Source: Vibrio navarrensis (GTDB lineage: Bacteria; Pseudomonadota; Gammaproteobacteria; Enterobacterales; Vibrionaceae). Taken from it: a stretch of 64,000 bases of DNA. A model generated the notes under the pieces. It was not told the origin of the DNA. It was given only the letters and a program-made list of their open reading frames with translations, and made no database searches. This document shows, piece by piece, positions 7,393 through 17,880 of the stretch; position 1 is the first letter of the stretch; the number at the start of each line of letters is the position of its first letter. The position numbers were made by a program, and so were the translations under genes. The stretch is taken from positions 2,046,001-2,110,000 of the forward strand of contig NZ_CP065217.1 of the NCBI RefSeq assembly GCF_015767675.1, read 5' to 3'.

Positions 7393-10110
7393 ATGTATAT
7401 GCAAGAAGATGATATAACCAGAATCAAGACATCTATGCTTATCTTTGCACTTGAAAAAGCACTAGGTAATTTTGTTCTCGATAAGGAGCACTTAGGTGAT
7501 CAGCTCTCGGCGGGAACTGTTGATAGTATTATTGAGCGTTCAGAAAAAAAAGGTACGTTAGTTGAAAAAGACCAGATAGCTTTGATCGTACAGGCAAGTT
7601 ATCTGGGGGAAGTTTTTGACTTTGCTTTGAATGTTGCCATGGGAACTATATGTGAGGAGTATCTAGTATCGCTCAAGACCTTAGCAAACCAACTGAACAT
7701 TTTTGATATTCGGAATGCGGTTTGTCACCCTAACAACCCTTTCCCTGACTGCTATTGGTATCGTGCAGCGACGATAGCTAGCGATCCCCTTATAGAGAAG
7801 CTAGGACTACAAAATGTAACAGAAGCATTAGCATCGGCGGTGGCGGGACAATTGAATGAACCACCTCAAAGCTGGTTCTCAGATGTAAAGTGGGCAATTC
7901 CGAATAACCTCCCTAAGATGTTTCCTCATGAAATAACGGGATTACTCGGTAGAGACAAAGAGTTTAAGGAGCTTAACAGGCTTTTGATGCTACCGCGTGA
8001 AAACCTCATTACAATCGTCGCGCCAGGAGGCATAGGCAAAACCGCTCTCGCACTCCAATTATTAAAAGATCTTAGTTTAACCCCTTCATTCTCTAAGCAT
8101 ATTGATCGCATTATATTTTGTTCGTTAAAGAATGAGGAGTTAACGGCAGATGGGCTCAGAAATATAGATGCTGTAAGAGATATAGATTCAATAAAAAGTC
8201 ATATACTCAGTGAGTTAACTGAGTTATATCCTGAGCGCTCATTCTCTTCGTTTGAAGACGTATGTACTGAGCTTAATGATGAGAAGATTCTTCTTTGTAT
8301 TGACAACTTAGAAACGTTGCTTATCGAGTCCCAAAGCGAATTTCAACAGTTTAACCAAGAGTTACCTCTTAGATGGAAAGTACTCGTAACTAGTCGTGTT
8401 TCATTGGGGGCTGGTACATCAGTTCCATTGGAAGCTCTCAAAGAAAAACACTCCGTCGCTCTAGCACGAAACTACTTCAGAAAGCGCGGTGTTATGAACA
8501 TTCAGCAGAAAACTTTACAACAAATAGCTAAAGCTGCAAACCATAATCCGTTAGCTATTCGATTAACAGTAGACCTATATTTGAAAGGCTATGATATACC
8601 CGAGTCTATTCAAAAATCGCAAAAAGATATTGCATCTTTCTCATATAAGAATCTAATCGACGCACTAGATGAAACTGCTGTATCTATCTTGGAAGCGATT
8701 TTTGCCCAGCATGTATCTAATAGGCATGAATTATCGGAGCTTCTTGAACTAAGTTATGAATCAGTCGTTGAAGCTGTTAATGAACTAACCAAAACAACTT
8801 TGATCACTCGGGAACCGACTTCAGAAGATGTTGATAGCTACAAATTAGCTGATTCTATTCGAGAGTTATTGATTTCTAACCCTCGTAACATAGAGATACG
8901 AAAAAAAGTCTCTGAGGAAATTAGAAAGCGTAAGATTGTAATTCAAGAGCTAAGTAATAGACAGAGACAACTAGAAATTGATGAGTTTTCAGATGATTAT
9001 ATAGCCCCTAAAACTGCTGATATTCTTACGATATTGGTGAATGATACCAATAAAGAGCTTAAGAATGGTGCTAACAGTATTAACCTAAGAATGTTAAAAG
9101 ACAGGTACATCGACCTGTCTAACCAGTTCAGTACAAACGAGGCATTTTGCTTTAACTATTCTCGAATCCTTCATCAACTCGGAGATATGGATAGGGCTAA
9201 ATCATGCGTACATTCAAAATCTGCAAGATGTCGTATGCAACTAGCTTGGGTCTATTTTAGTGACAACGACTACGAGACAGCGGCAGAACTATACCGTGAG
9301 CTATTTACTGAAGGCTACGGTGACAACAATCAGTCTAATCCTAAATTTGCCTATCGTATAAATCGCTATTATTTAACATCCTTACTCTACAGCCAGCAAA
9401 CAGATGAAGTAATTGAAATCACCAAAGATTGGGAATCTCAACAATATAGAGACCTTTTTGGGGCTATGAGAGCTTCTGCGTTTAAGCGTTCAGTTGAGCA
9501 CAAAGTTAATCAAGACGCGAAAAGTACCGAAGCGGCACTTCATGAAGCTATAGAGACACTTAAGAAGTTGTTTCACCTTGAGCGCTACTCATATACGAGC
9601 AGCGTAGAAGCGTATAGAATTTTCAAAGAAATTAGATATATAGTTTCAAGATCCAATTCATACAGCAAAGACTTCATTAGAGGCTCGTTACAGTTTATAG
9701 CCGACCATTTCTTTGACGTATGTGAACTAGCAAAAGTGCCAGAGAAAGAACAAGTGAAAGTGATTCAAGACCTAGACTTAGTCACTATTGATAATAATCC
9801 TATCCACTCAATGTCGTGGTTTAAACGAAAAGAAGGAACTCAAGATAGTTCGACTTTACGAACATATGAAAAACAAGGGTATACGATTGTTAAAGTGACC
9901 AATATTCCAGACAATGCAGAAGGCGTCTCTCCCTATATTTTTGCTAAGGATAATAATGGGACTACATTCTACCTTAATGTTAAATGTCTAGTCGGAGGCT
10001 CTTGGTTAGAATGGGCCAGCTACGAACTAGGTGACAAGCTTGCGATTAAGTATGGTAGGAGTAACAACAATGGAAAAACCTACCCAGCAACTGAGATTAT
10101 AGAAATATAA
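7393..10110 (+). CDS. STAND NTPase with N-terminal HEPN-like domain; candidate anti-phage protein
   Basis: A 905-residue protein. The N-terminal about 140 residues include DIRNAVCHPN, an Rx4H motif (R107, H112) of the kind used by HEPN ribonucleases. A GLLGRDKEF lead-in is followed by Walker A APGGIGKTA (about 211-219), Walker B LLCIDN (about 300-305), LVTSR sensor (about 331-335) and NHNPLAIRL, all typical of NB-ARC/NACHT-like STAND ATPases. A helical repeat region follows, then a C-terminal small beta domain (last 75 residues). The frame also opens with TTG nine bases upstream; ATG is preferred. It sits alone between attL and the late operon and is more AT-rich than its neighbours, as expected for cargo. 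Defence is inferred, not shown. Confidence 0.78.
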   Translation: MYMQEDDITRIKTSMLIFALEKALGNFVLDKEHLGDQLSAGTVDSIIERSEKKGTLVEKDQIALIVQASYLGEVFDFALNVAMGTICEEYLVSLKTLANQLNIFDIRNAVCHPNNPFPDCYWYRAATIASDPLIEKLGLQNVTEALASAVAGQLNEPPQSWFSDVKWAIPNNLPKMFPHEITGLLGRDKEFKELNRLLMLPRENLITIVAPGGIGKTALALQLLKDLSLTPSFSKHIDRIIFCSLKNEELTADGLRNIDAVRDIDSIKSHILSELTELYPERSFSSFEDVCTELNDEKILLCIDNLETLLIESQSEFQQFNQELPLRWKVLVTSRVSLGAGTSVPLEALKEKHSVALARNYFRKRGVMNIQQKTLQQIAKAANHNPLAIRLTVDLYLKGYDIPESIQKSQKDIASFSYKNLIDALDETAVSILEAIFAQHVSNRHELSELLELSYESVVEAVNELTKTTLITREPTSEDVDSYKLADSIRELLISNPRNIEIRKKVSEEIRKRKIVIQELSNRQRQLEIDEFSDDYIAPKTADILTILVNDTNKELKNGANSINLRMLKDRYIDLSNQFSTNEAFCFNYSRILHQLGDMDRAKSCVHSKSARCRMQLAWVYFSDNDYETAAELYRELFTEGYGDNNQSNPKFAYRINRYYLTSLLYSQQTDEVIEITKDWESQQYRDLFGAMRASAFKRSVEHKVNQDAKSTEAALHEAIETLKKLFHLERYSYTSSVEAYRIFKEIRYIVSRSNSYSKDFIRGSLQFIADHFFDVCELAKVPEKEQVKVIQDLDLVTIDNNPIHSMSWFKRKEGTQDSSTLRTYEKQGYTIVKVTNIPDNAEGVSPYIFAKDNNGTTFYLNVKCLVGGSWLEWASYELGDKLAIKYGRSNNNGKTYPATEIIEI

Positions 10111-10135
10111 CTCCAGGTAAACTTGATAATAATTT

Positions 10136-10165
10136 GTGCCTCTATGACATGGTCGAGGCACTTTC
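10136..10165 (+). terminator. Terminator after the STAND gene
   Basis: GTGCCTC pairs with GAGGCAC across a 12-nt loop, followed by TTTC. It closes the STAND gene on the plus strand. Confidence 0.7.
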
Positions 10166-10326
10166 TATTTATCAATTAATTATAGTAATTCGATAGTTAC
10201 GAAATAAAGTAAAGTGTCTAAGAAACTTTTGTCCGATTGTTAATCACTGTGCTAGCAGGCATAAAGCTCGTTCTAGTCGCGACTAACTAGCGGATGTGTG
10301 AGATCGAGTAACAGTTTCTACAATGT

Positions 10327-10356
10327 TAGGATTGCTCATTAGTCAAAGCAATCCTA
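10327..10356. terminator. Stem-loop between convergent STAND and late operons
   Basis: TAGGATTGCT pairs perfectly with AGCAATCCTA over a 10-nt loop, between the end of the STAND gene and the end of the leftward late operon. It has no T run, so termination is only likely. The rest of 10111-10397 shows no other feature. Confidence 0.5.
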
Positions 10357-10397
10357 CACATCAAGGTCAAACTCAACACCAATTGATTGTTCTCAAT

Positions 10398-13300
10398 TCA
10401 ATCAAAATAAGGATTTACTCTCTTAACCGTCGCTGCAACGATGGCGTTTCTCTGCTCAATTTTACGATCGATACGCTTTCGCTTTTCTTCTGCAGTCAGT
10501 TCTTTTGAACGCATAATGAGATCGATTTGGCTATTTAGCTGCCTAACCTGCTTTTGAGTTTCCTTCAGTGGCTTCCTTGCATTGAGAATTTTCCCTCGAT
10601 CTTCCATCAATTCCCTAGCCCGCTCAAAGCTGCCGTCCTTTCTGTACTCGTTCACCGTCCGATACAACGCTTCTGCTTCTCGCATCATCTTATACATATC
10701 ATCGAGATACTTTGTTGAGCGAGCACGATCACTTCCTTGATAAACGGATTTAATCACGAGCAAATCTTGAGCTTTTAGGGCAGGTTTTGCACCGTAATCA
10801 CCCATCTGTCTCGCTACATAATCACTCATCCATAAAGCGTAGCTACCTACCGTTCCTAAATATCCATTGAAAATGTGTTCCAGTTTTTTCGGTGACATTC
10901 CGGTAAGCTCACCAATCTCGCGCATGGTGATCGACGTCCGCTCGTTATATCTCGCCTCAGGCATAACGCTTAAATCAGCCATATTCTCAATGGGCTGACC
11001 TCTGAACATGGAATAATTAAAGTATGCTTCCACCAGTGGGTTTACTACCTGAGGAACAGGGTTAAGCGCGAATGTGCTCACTAGGTTTCGACCAAATGCA
11101 TTGCGCAAATCTTCCATGCTATCTTCATAGAATGCTGCATTGACTATGCGCTCAGGGAAAGTGCCAAATAACACGCCAATTTCGAACGGCTTGGGAACGC
11201 GCCAATGTTGATCACCAAACCAGAAATGCCAGTTCATGTCCTTGTCCCAATCAGGCAGCTCTTGGTAGCGCTCATCGTTACCATTGATAAGTACGAGAGC
11301 GACGGACGCTGCCGCAATCATACCGCCGCGCTGTGCAATCTGGACTGGGTTCGCTTTGGCCTCTCTGGCCAGTTTGCCTAGGCCCTGCAACCGCGCGTTA
11401 AAAAACGGCAGCACATCTCCTAAGAACATGGCGACTTTGCTATTCCCATGCAAAGAGAAATCCATCAAGTCTTTTGCTTCAAATACCGCTTGAGCTTTTG
11501 TTTTGCCTGCTTTTATTGCGGCTTCATACACGGCCTCACGGCTCGCATTTTCAAGTCCTTCTCCGAACTCAATGTATTTATCCCAACCCTTGCTCAACGC
11601 TCCCATCAACTGAGATTTATCGGTGATCAACGAGTTTTGGTATTTGCGAATGTCAGCCTCACTCAACCCTTTGCGTTTTAGGGCTTTCCTTACGCTGTCT
11701 GCCATCGCCTGCGGGTCATTACCGTTGACATAGCCTCCGAGAAATGAAGCCCCAGAGAACATCATATCTAAGGTTCCATCCGCTTTTTTAAGGGTCTTCC
11801 CTACCCCTCTGAACGAATCAACAATTGGCGTGAAGCCGTCTTTGCTGATGGCCCAAGAGGATAGCGAGTCTCGCAGGAAGTTCCTGAGCATAAAATCAGG
11901 TGATACCGTCACTGTTGCGGTTAACAACCTTTTTGCACCTCTAGCCACCTTCATGAATGGATGATTGGTCCTCTCCATGTCGATTTGAGTCATCGCTCTG
12001 AAAAGATCGGCATCTGCAACTTTAACCAAGTAGTCCTCTCCCTCTACTTTTACGTGCACAGCATCTGCCGCTTTAAACTGCATCAAGTTCGGTTTCGGTA
12101 CCACTTCGATAAGATCGGTGTCAGCAAGGTTATAAACCACTTTCTGCATTGCCATATTCTTCATTGAGGCATCAACCAACTTACCTGTGTTAATGAAGAT
12201 GTTTTCCAGAATGTCGTTTACGTTCTTATCAGAACCCTTGAGCTTTTTGATTTGGGCACTTTGGTTTGCAATCCCTCGCCCTTTCCATGGGCCGATAACG
12301 GAATCCAGACCTTTTTCATTGGCTTTATCATCTTGTCGATAGAAAGGAACGTACCACTCACTTTCCCATTCATTGCGGCTGTCTTTATCAATCAATCCCG
12401 CATCTTGAGCTAAATCGAGCAACGCCTTGTTCATAGCATTGTATTTTGCTTTCGCCCGCTTGAACGCTTCTTGCTTACCCTCACTGAGCAGGAGTAGTTC
12501 ATTGATTTCATCCTCACTGAGAAGGTTCTCCCTACCCTGTGTTTTTAACTGCTTCGCTCGATTACCTGCCATCCAAGCAAGCCAATTGTGCAAATCCTTG
12601 CCTAATTCATCAAAAATACCGAGCAGACTATCTGCCTCTCCGGTATTGTCTCGTTTCTGAATAATGCCATCTTTCCATTCTGGGATCCCGTAGAGCATCA
12701 CGGCTTGCATAACCGATGACGATCCCGCGGCTAAACGCGCAGCTACATAGCCACTATCTTCCGCGTTAGTAATTCCCGCCTTATCTTCAGCGTACTTAAT
12801 AGGGGCTAGTCCATCAAACCAGCCAGTATTGACGCGCTTCATTCTCTCTTGAAAGAGTTCAAACCACTCTGCTTTGCTTTTGCCTACCAGTTCCTTGGTG
12901 AATTCTTTCGCCAGTTCAGCTTTAGATTTTTTTGGGCCAAGGCCAAGTTTTTCAGCGAGTTCAGGGGTCAACGTTTGAGAAAATAGAACTCTTGAAAGTC
13001 TGGTTTCTGAATTTGCTGCTTCCGGCCGTGTCCTATCTTTCCACTGATTGACCGATTTAATGCGGTCGCTCAGCGTTTGTACAATGTTATACAGCTCAGC
13101 CTTAGTCATATCGCTTTGCTTCATCAGACCGACACGCCTTAGCGCATGAGCTATCATTTCAGCAATACGATCTAGCCAGCGCTTTACTGCTGGTCTTTCA
13201 ATTTCTGCAGCATGCGCAAGTACCTCTTCGACTTGATCAATAGCGTTAAAGCCTTGGTAGTTAGCCTCTATGTGCGTCCACAATTCTTTAAGATGTGGCG

Positions 13301-16300
13301 ATTCTTTGGCTCTGGCGATCCGCTCCATAATCTTCATGTATTCCATATCGCCAACCACGGCGCGAAGTCCGTGGTGCACCAGTACTTCATGACGAAGCTT
13401 TTGACGCAAATCCTTTGGACTTTCGATGTTATCAGCAACGACAACCGCGAGCCGTTTTGCATCGCTGTAAAGTGCACCAACAATAGAGTTTTCAAAACTG
13501 ACGCCGAGCATAGCTTCAGCTTCTGCCTGTGTTTTCACTACCTCTATGCTAACGCCTGCTCCACCTTTGTATTCTTTCAGCCACTGATCGGCAGCAAGCG
13601 TAGCCTCTTTTACTGACATCCCCTTAGCTGGGATATGCGATAAAACACTTTCCCGACTATATAGAATGATGTTTTTTCCGTTCTGCTTGTGCTTGATGGT
13701 TTTAAAGAACTTATCAAATGCTGGGGCTATGGTTTTTTCCAACTCTTCTTTTGTTGGGTAGGCATATTCTAAATCGGGATCGTCGCCATATTTCTGGTAC
13801 CACTCTTCTTGAGAAATGATGTTAGCCAAATAATCGTTGGTAATGTTCTTGCCCGAATTTTTATCAATTACATATGATTCAAATGACCTTGCCATCATTT
13901 CTACCATTGTTGACCAATATGGCTTGCTCTTCATGCGATCTAGAATTTGCGAACGGTCACGTAGGCCAGTGTCACTAACTGCAGATCGCAACTCGGCAAA
14001 AGCTTCAGCCATTTCTGGTCTAATCTCTCCCTTCATATCAGTTTTGTGCTGTGCATCACTAGCATATTCACTGTACTGAACTCCGGATTGCTTTCCAAAG
14101 TAGTTATCCAGCGCGTGGAACCATTCGTGCGCCAATGACCCTGCGCCTTGTGTTTTTGTCAGATTAATGACCACAAGATCAGGCTCATAGTGTGCTTTGG
14201 CTTTTCCGCTCCCCCTAGCTCCGAATGCAAGGCCAAGTTGACCGTTTAGGGAAATAGCTCGAGGAGGAATATTAATAAGTTCAGCTAAATCAATGAGTGA
14301 ATCATAGGCATCATTGAGTTCCGCTTGACGTCTTGAACCTTCAACCCAATTACCAAACTGAACACCTCGGAATCCAAACGTATCAGAGAAATTCTCAGGA
14401 GTTACGTTCTCATTTCTTCGTTCAACCCCACTTCGATCTCTATTCTTTTTGTTTCGCTGTTCTTTCGAAGATTTTTTCCGTATTTCAATAACCTGATTTT
14501 CTAAGTCAGTCCGATTAGCCACCAGATACTCACGGGCTATTTTGCCTTCGGAAAAACCGTCCTTGATTGAAATAATTTCTTTACCCGCAGATAGTCCAAT
14601 GAAGTACTCCGAGTTTTTACCAGGCACACGACGACGATACACATCAATATTTGCTTTTCGTTTGCCCAAGGTAGCATTTGCTGTCACTCCACTCTCGATG
14701 ATGGTTTTGATTTGCTGAACTGCCTGATCTTGGGTTTCAAAGTATTCAGAGATTGTTCGCTTAGTATTGAGATCAATGACGTGGTAGAGAGTTTTCGGCG
14801 GGTCGAATCTCTGTCCACCCGCAAGAGAATAGTGACCAGAGCTAACTCTATAATTTGTTAGCAATTCAACTTGTTCTGGTTCCAGACTCTTCGCCAATCG
14901 CATAAGATCAGGAACATCGCTCATGCTGCTAGGTAGCTTCAACTGAGATAAATCGATATCGCCTCTTGCAAGAATTCTAGATAAATTTAATCCAGATTTG
15001 ATAGCCATTGCCCAGCGGTCCAGTTTGTAACCTTTTCGTGGTTTCGCGCTAGATAGACGATTTCGAACAATCGCTAATGCCGCTGCTGTCTCTGCAGAAG
15101 TCCCTTCTGTAATCAGTTTCTTAACATCTGGCTTTGGCCAACTTTTAGAGAGTGGTTGGCTAATGATGTCTCGTTCATTTTGCTCTTGCTCTAACACTTG
15201 CCCTAGCGAGCCCAATTGATGCTTTTTAGCGCCGTGCAACACCTCGCCAAAGTCTTCAATTTTCTGCGTAGGTTTTGCGACATTGCCCTCATCTTCTTCA
15301 GTGACGAAAGGTGCTTCAGATATTTCTCTTAACTCACTCTCCATAATTTGCTGAACTTGAGGGAGTGACGCAGGGTTTCCGTCAAGTTCTAACACTGTGC
15401 CTTTGGACGAGTCGCTCAGAAGCGTATTCATTCTTTTGAGTGATTGAGTTATCTCGTTCTCATTGAAGTTTCTAGCTTGCTCATCAGATACGTATGTTTT
15501 GAATAATTTTTCCACCTGTTCTCGGCGGCGAATATTATCAGGATCATTCGCTTCTCTTTCAGCCCGCTCTCTAGCCTTCTCACGATAGGCCATAATGCGC
15601 TTTTCATGATTTTGAAATTCGGCAAGAACGGCTTCAGTATCAAACCCCTTAGCATGTTGGAGCTTTTTCCTTAGTCTTTTCGTCAATGAACTCGTTTTTT
15701 GTGGAATACCTTCGAAATCCCGTATTGGCTTGATTCCTTGCTCACGCATCTTCATCGAATTAGGCCGACTCGAAAATGCTGATTTACCGCCTTGAGGTTC
15801 AATTCTCACATCGTCTTTTGTTACCTTCCTACTTTGTTCGTCTTGCTCTCTGGCCAAATCAAAATCACGCTCCCTAATTCGGTTATGTTCGGCTTCAATT
15901 TGTGCTTCTGCTAGCAATCGTTCTCGAGTATCAATAGCGGCATCCGTAACATCAGAAGGTACTACCCTTTGCATTTCTCTCGGTTCGGATTGCATTTCCA
16001 GATCGTCTCTTAGTGCGATACCTTGCTGCTCTCTGACTGCTTGAGCTTCTGTTGTAGGAATGTAGTCCCTAGGTAAGCCATATTTGTCTGCAATAGAAGC
16101 AGGCACATACTGCTGCTCAGGCTGAATAGATGCCGGTTGAGGAATATCTTGGCTCATTTCATTTGGGGATTGACTGGATGCCAATGCCCGAAATTCCTTA
16201 AGCAACGCTATTTTTTCTGTCGTTGTTGTATTTTTGTTTTTAAGGGCCTTAATGATCTGCTGGCTCCGATTGTGATCGGCTTGCTCGGCGGCATACATCA

Positions 16301-17783
16301 TGGCTTTAAACTGTTCAGTAATGCCATCAGCTTGAGGCTCACTTGCTACCGTCTCTTGCGCGTTTAGAACTTGATTGCCATCATCGGGTTTTGGAACCTT
16401 TAACTCTGGTTGTGGTATCGATGGTTCCTGAGACAACGGCTGGCTTACTGGCGCATCTTCATCACCACGGAGTTGCGCACCTAAGTCAGACATCACAGGG
16501 GCGATCTCTTCAGGGATTGGAGTAGCACCTTCTGGTATAGTTTCAGAAGCATTATTTTGGGCTTCGTTAGATGAACTTCCACGCAACTGAGAAGCAAACT
16601 CGTTAACAACTTCGCTTTGATCGTCGGGGATAGGCATTTGTTCAGGAGCCAAATCAGAGCTCTCGTTTGCAGAGTGCTTGCCTCGGTAACCACCGATAGC
16701 ACCCGGTACGCCACCAACGATTGCGCCGATGGTTCCTCCCTCTGCCGCCGCCGATTTCACCCCGATCCAAGGGTCTATATTTGTGCCAGCGACATCATTG
16801 AGAATTTGATTTTGTGCATAAGTTTGTGTGCCGGACTCCAGTGCTTCTGTGCTTGCCTCCGTTGCCGCTCCTTTAAGTGCCCCGCCAGTGATAGATTTGC
16901 CTAGTGTGCCGGTGATTGCATTGAAGAGAACCTTATCACCCAAGGCGCTCGCTGCGCTTGCGGCAATCGCTTTTGGATCACTGCTCATTTGCAAACTTGC
17001 ATGGTTCGCGGTTTCTTCTTTGGCTAAATCGAATAGCTGAGTGGCGCTTAAGTTTTGATTTTCTGGATGATCAGAAACTCGCATTAGTGCATCGCGAAAG
17101 AAATCAGAATTTTCGTAGAGCCAAGCAGAATCCATATTCATCACGGCGTCACGCGCATCCATACTCGCGCCACCAAGTGAGGCACCAAATCCAGCACCAG
17201 CCGCTCCGGAGCTCGCGATCCGTTGAATTGCTTTATCAGCCACCGCCTGCGCAACTTCTTCCGTTAGCCCTTTTTTCATCATCGACTTGGTTATCGTACC
17301 GCGTAAAAGCGTTTTTGCTCCTGCCCCAGCGACACCGCCGCCAGCAAAAGTCGCAGCCAATGACCCAATTCCATTGGCTATTTTTACCGCCCAAACATCA
17401 ATATCACCTGCGCCATTTCCTAACCCAAGCCCAAATGGTCCGCTACCATTTTCTGTATACAGCTCTCTCTTCATGGCTTCTTGGGCGTCAGGAGTCATGC
17501 TTTCTTGTAGGTAATCAGCACCTGTGGTTGCTACATCACGCAAGCTTTCGCCCACGCCCAAGTAATTCTCAGCAAGTTCACCCACCCCAGCAATGCTTCG
17601 TAAAGCGCCGCTGCCTGCCGCTTTTACATAATCCATCCCAGAAACATCAAGATCTTTTAGTGGCGCAGGCGAATGTTTAAACGTGAAGCCTTCCGGCAAA
17701 AATGGTTCTTGGCTCATGTCGGTTTTTGCATTCACCGTCGCTTTTGAATTCATGTTTTGTCCAAGTAACTGCTTATCTTGCAT
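10398..17783 (-). CDS. Giant polyvalent virion protein (LPD5/LPD38-like domains)
   Basis: A 2461-residue protein, probably packaged and ejected with the DNA. The N-terminal part has Gly/Ala-rich hydrophobic stretches (about residues 125-165) followed by charged coiled-coil sequence. The segment FRGVQFGNWV...GQLGLAFGARG with HEWFHALDNYF (near 1218) matches the large polyvalent protein domain LPD5, a metallopeptidase-like domain. A second metal-like motif, HEVLVHH, is near 1464. VSPDFMLRNFLRDSLSS (about 1950) resembles LPD38. The ATG at 17783, ten codons inside the longest frame, follows CCCGGAGAAAACC and is chosen. It is the last gene of the late operon. Domain names are from memory of the families; roles are inferred. 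Confidence 0.8.
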   Translation of the reverse strand: MQDKQLLGQNMNSKATVNAKTDMSQEPFLPEGFTFKHSPAPLKDLDVSGMDYVKAAGSGALRSIAGVGELAENYLGVGESLRDVATTGADYLQESMTPDAQEAMKRELYTENGSGPFGLGLGNGAGDIDVWAVKIANGIGSLAATFAGGGVAGAGAKTLLRGTITKSMMKKGLTEEVAQAVADKAIQRIASSGAAGAGFGASLGGASMDARDAVMNMDSAWLYENSDFFRDALMRVSDHPENQNLSATQLFDLAKEETANHASLQMSSDPKAIAASAASALGDKVLFNAITGTLGKSITGGALKGAATEASTEALESGTQTYAQNQILNDVAGTNIDPWIGVKSAAAEGGTIGAIVGGVPGAIGGYRGKHSANESSDLAPEQMPIPDDQSEVVNEFASQLRGSSSNEAQNNASETIPEGATPIPEEIAPVMSDLGAQLRGDEDAPVSQPLSQEPSIPQPELKVPKPDDGNQVLNAQETVASEPQADGITEQFKAMMYAAEQADHNRSQQIIKALKNKNTTTTEKIALLKEFRALASSQSPNEMSQDIPQPASIQPEQQYVPASIADKYGLPRDYIPTTEAQAVREQQGIALRDDLEMQSEPREMQRVVPSDVTDAAIDTRERLLAEAQIEAEHNRIRERDFDLAREQDEQSRKVTKDDVRIEPQGGKSAFSSRPNSMKMREQGIKPIRDFEGIPQKTSSLTKRLRKKLQHAKGFDTEAVLAEFQNHEKRIMAYREKARERAEREANDPDNIRRREQVEKLFKTYVSDEQARNFNENEITQSLKRMNTLLSDSSKGTVLELDGNPASLPQVQQIMESELREISEAPFVTEEDEGNVAKPTQKIEDFGEVLHGAKKHQLGSLGQVLEQEQNERDIISQPLSKSWPKPDVKKLITEGTSAETAAALAIVRNRLSSAKPRKGYKLDRWAMAIKSGLNLSRILARGDIDLSQLKLPSSMSDVPDLMRLAKSLEPEQVELLTNYRVSSGHYSLAGGQRFDPPKTLYHVIDLNTKRTISEYFETQDQAVQQIKTIIESGVTANATLGKRKANIDVYRRRVPGKNSEYFIGLSAGKEIISIKDGFSEGKIAREYLVANRTDLENQVIEIRKKSSKEQRNKKNRDRSGVERRNENVTPENFSDTFGFRGVQFGNWVEGSRRQAELNDAYDSLIDLAELINIPPRAISLNGQLGLAFGARGSGKAKAHYEPDLVVINLTKTQGAGSLAHEWFHALDNYFGKQSGVQYSEYASDAQHKTDMKGEIRPEMAEAFAELRSAVSDTGLRDRSQILDRMKSKPYWSTMVEMMARSFESYVIDKNSGKNITNDYLANIISQEEWYQKYGDDPDLEYAYPTKEELEKTIAPAFDKFFKTIKHKQNGKNIILYSRESVLSHIPAKGMSVKEATLAADQWLKEYKGGAGVSIEVVKTQAEAEAMLGVSFENSIVGALYSDAKRLAVVVADNIESPKDLRQKLRHEVLVHHGLRAVVGDMEYMKIMERIARAKESPHLKELWTHIEANYQGFNAIDQVEEVLAHAAEIERPAVKRWLDRIAEMIAHALRRVGLMKQSDMTKAELYNIVQTLSDRIKSVNQWKDRTRPEAANSETRLSRVLFSQTLTPELAEKLGLGPKKSKAELAKEFTKELVGKSKAEWFELFQERMKRVNTGWFDGLAPIKYAEDKAGITNAEDSGYVAARLAAGSSSVMQAVMLYGIPEWKDGIIQKRDNTGEADSLLGIFDELGKDLHNWLAWMAGNRAKQLKTQGRENLLSEDEINELLLLSEGKQEAFKRAKAKYNAMNKALLDLAQDAGLIDKDSRNEWESEWYVPFYRQDDKANEKGLDSVIGPWKGRGIANQSAQIKKLKGSDKNVNDILENIFINTGKLVDASMKNMAMQKVVYNLADTDLIEVVPKPNLMQFKAADAVHVKVEGEDYLVKVADADLFRAMTQIDMERTNHPFMKVARGAKRLLTATVTVSPDFMLRNFLRDSLSSWAISKDGFTPIVDSFRGVGKTLKKADGTLDMMFSGASFLGGYVNGNDPQAMADSVRKALKRKGLSEADIRKYQNSLITDKSQLMGALSKGWDKYIEFGEGLENASREAVYEAAIKAGKTKAQAVFEAKDLMDFSLHGNSKVAMFLGDVLPFFNARLQGLGKLAREAKANPVQIAQRGGMIAAASVALVLINGNDERYQELPDWDKDMNWHFWFGDQHWRVPKPFEIGVLFGTFPERIVNAAFYEDSMEDLRNAFGRNLVSTFALNPVPQVVNPLVEAYFNYSMFRGQPIENMADLSVMPEARYNERTSITMREIGELTGMSPKKLEHIFNGYLGTVGSYALWMSDYVARQMGDYGAKPALKAQDLLVIKSVYQGSDRARSTKYLDDMYKMMREAEALYRTVNEYRKDGSFERARELMEDRGKILNARKPLKETQKQVRQLNSQIDLIMRSKELTAEEKRKRIDRKIEQRNAIVAATVKRVNPYFD

Positions 17784-17800
17784 GGTTTTCTCCGGGTATA

Positions 17801-17863
17801 AAAAAAGCCCCACCCGAAAGGGTGAGGCTTGGCACTATGGGTAAATAATACCCCGATTTTTGG
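17801..17863 (-). terminator. Terminator plus upstream mini-hairpin (late-gene spacer element, copy a)
   Basis: On the minus strand AAGCCTCACCC pairs with GGGTGGGGCTT before a run of seven T. Upstream of it a small hairpin GGGTA-TTATT-TACCC is separated by a short conserved spacer. The same two-hairpin arrangement recurs at 37531-37600 and 43905-43977. Confidence 0.8.
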
Positions 17864-17880
17864 TGAATGCTATTACTGCA

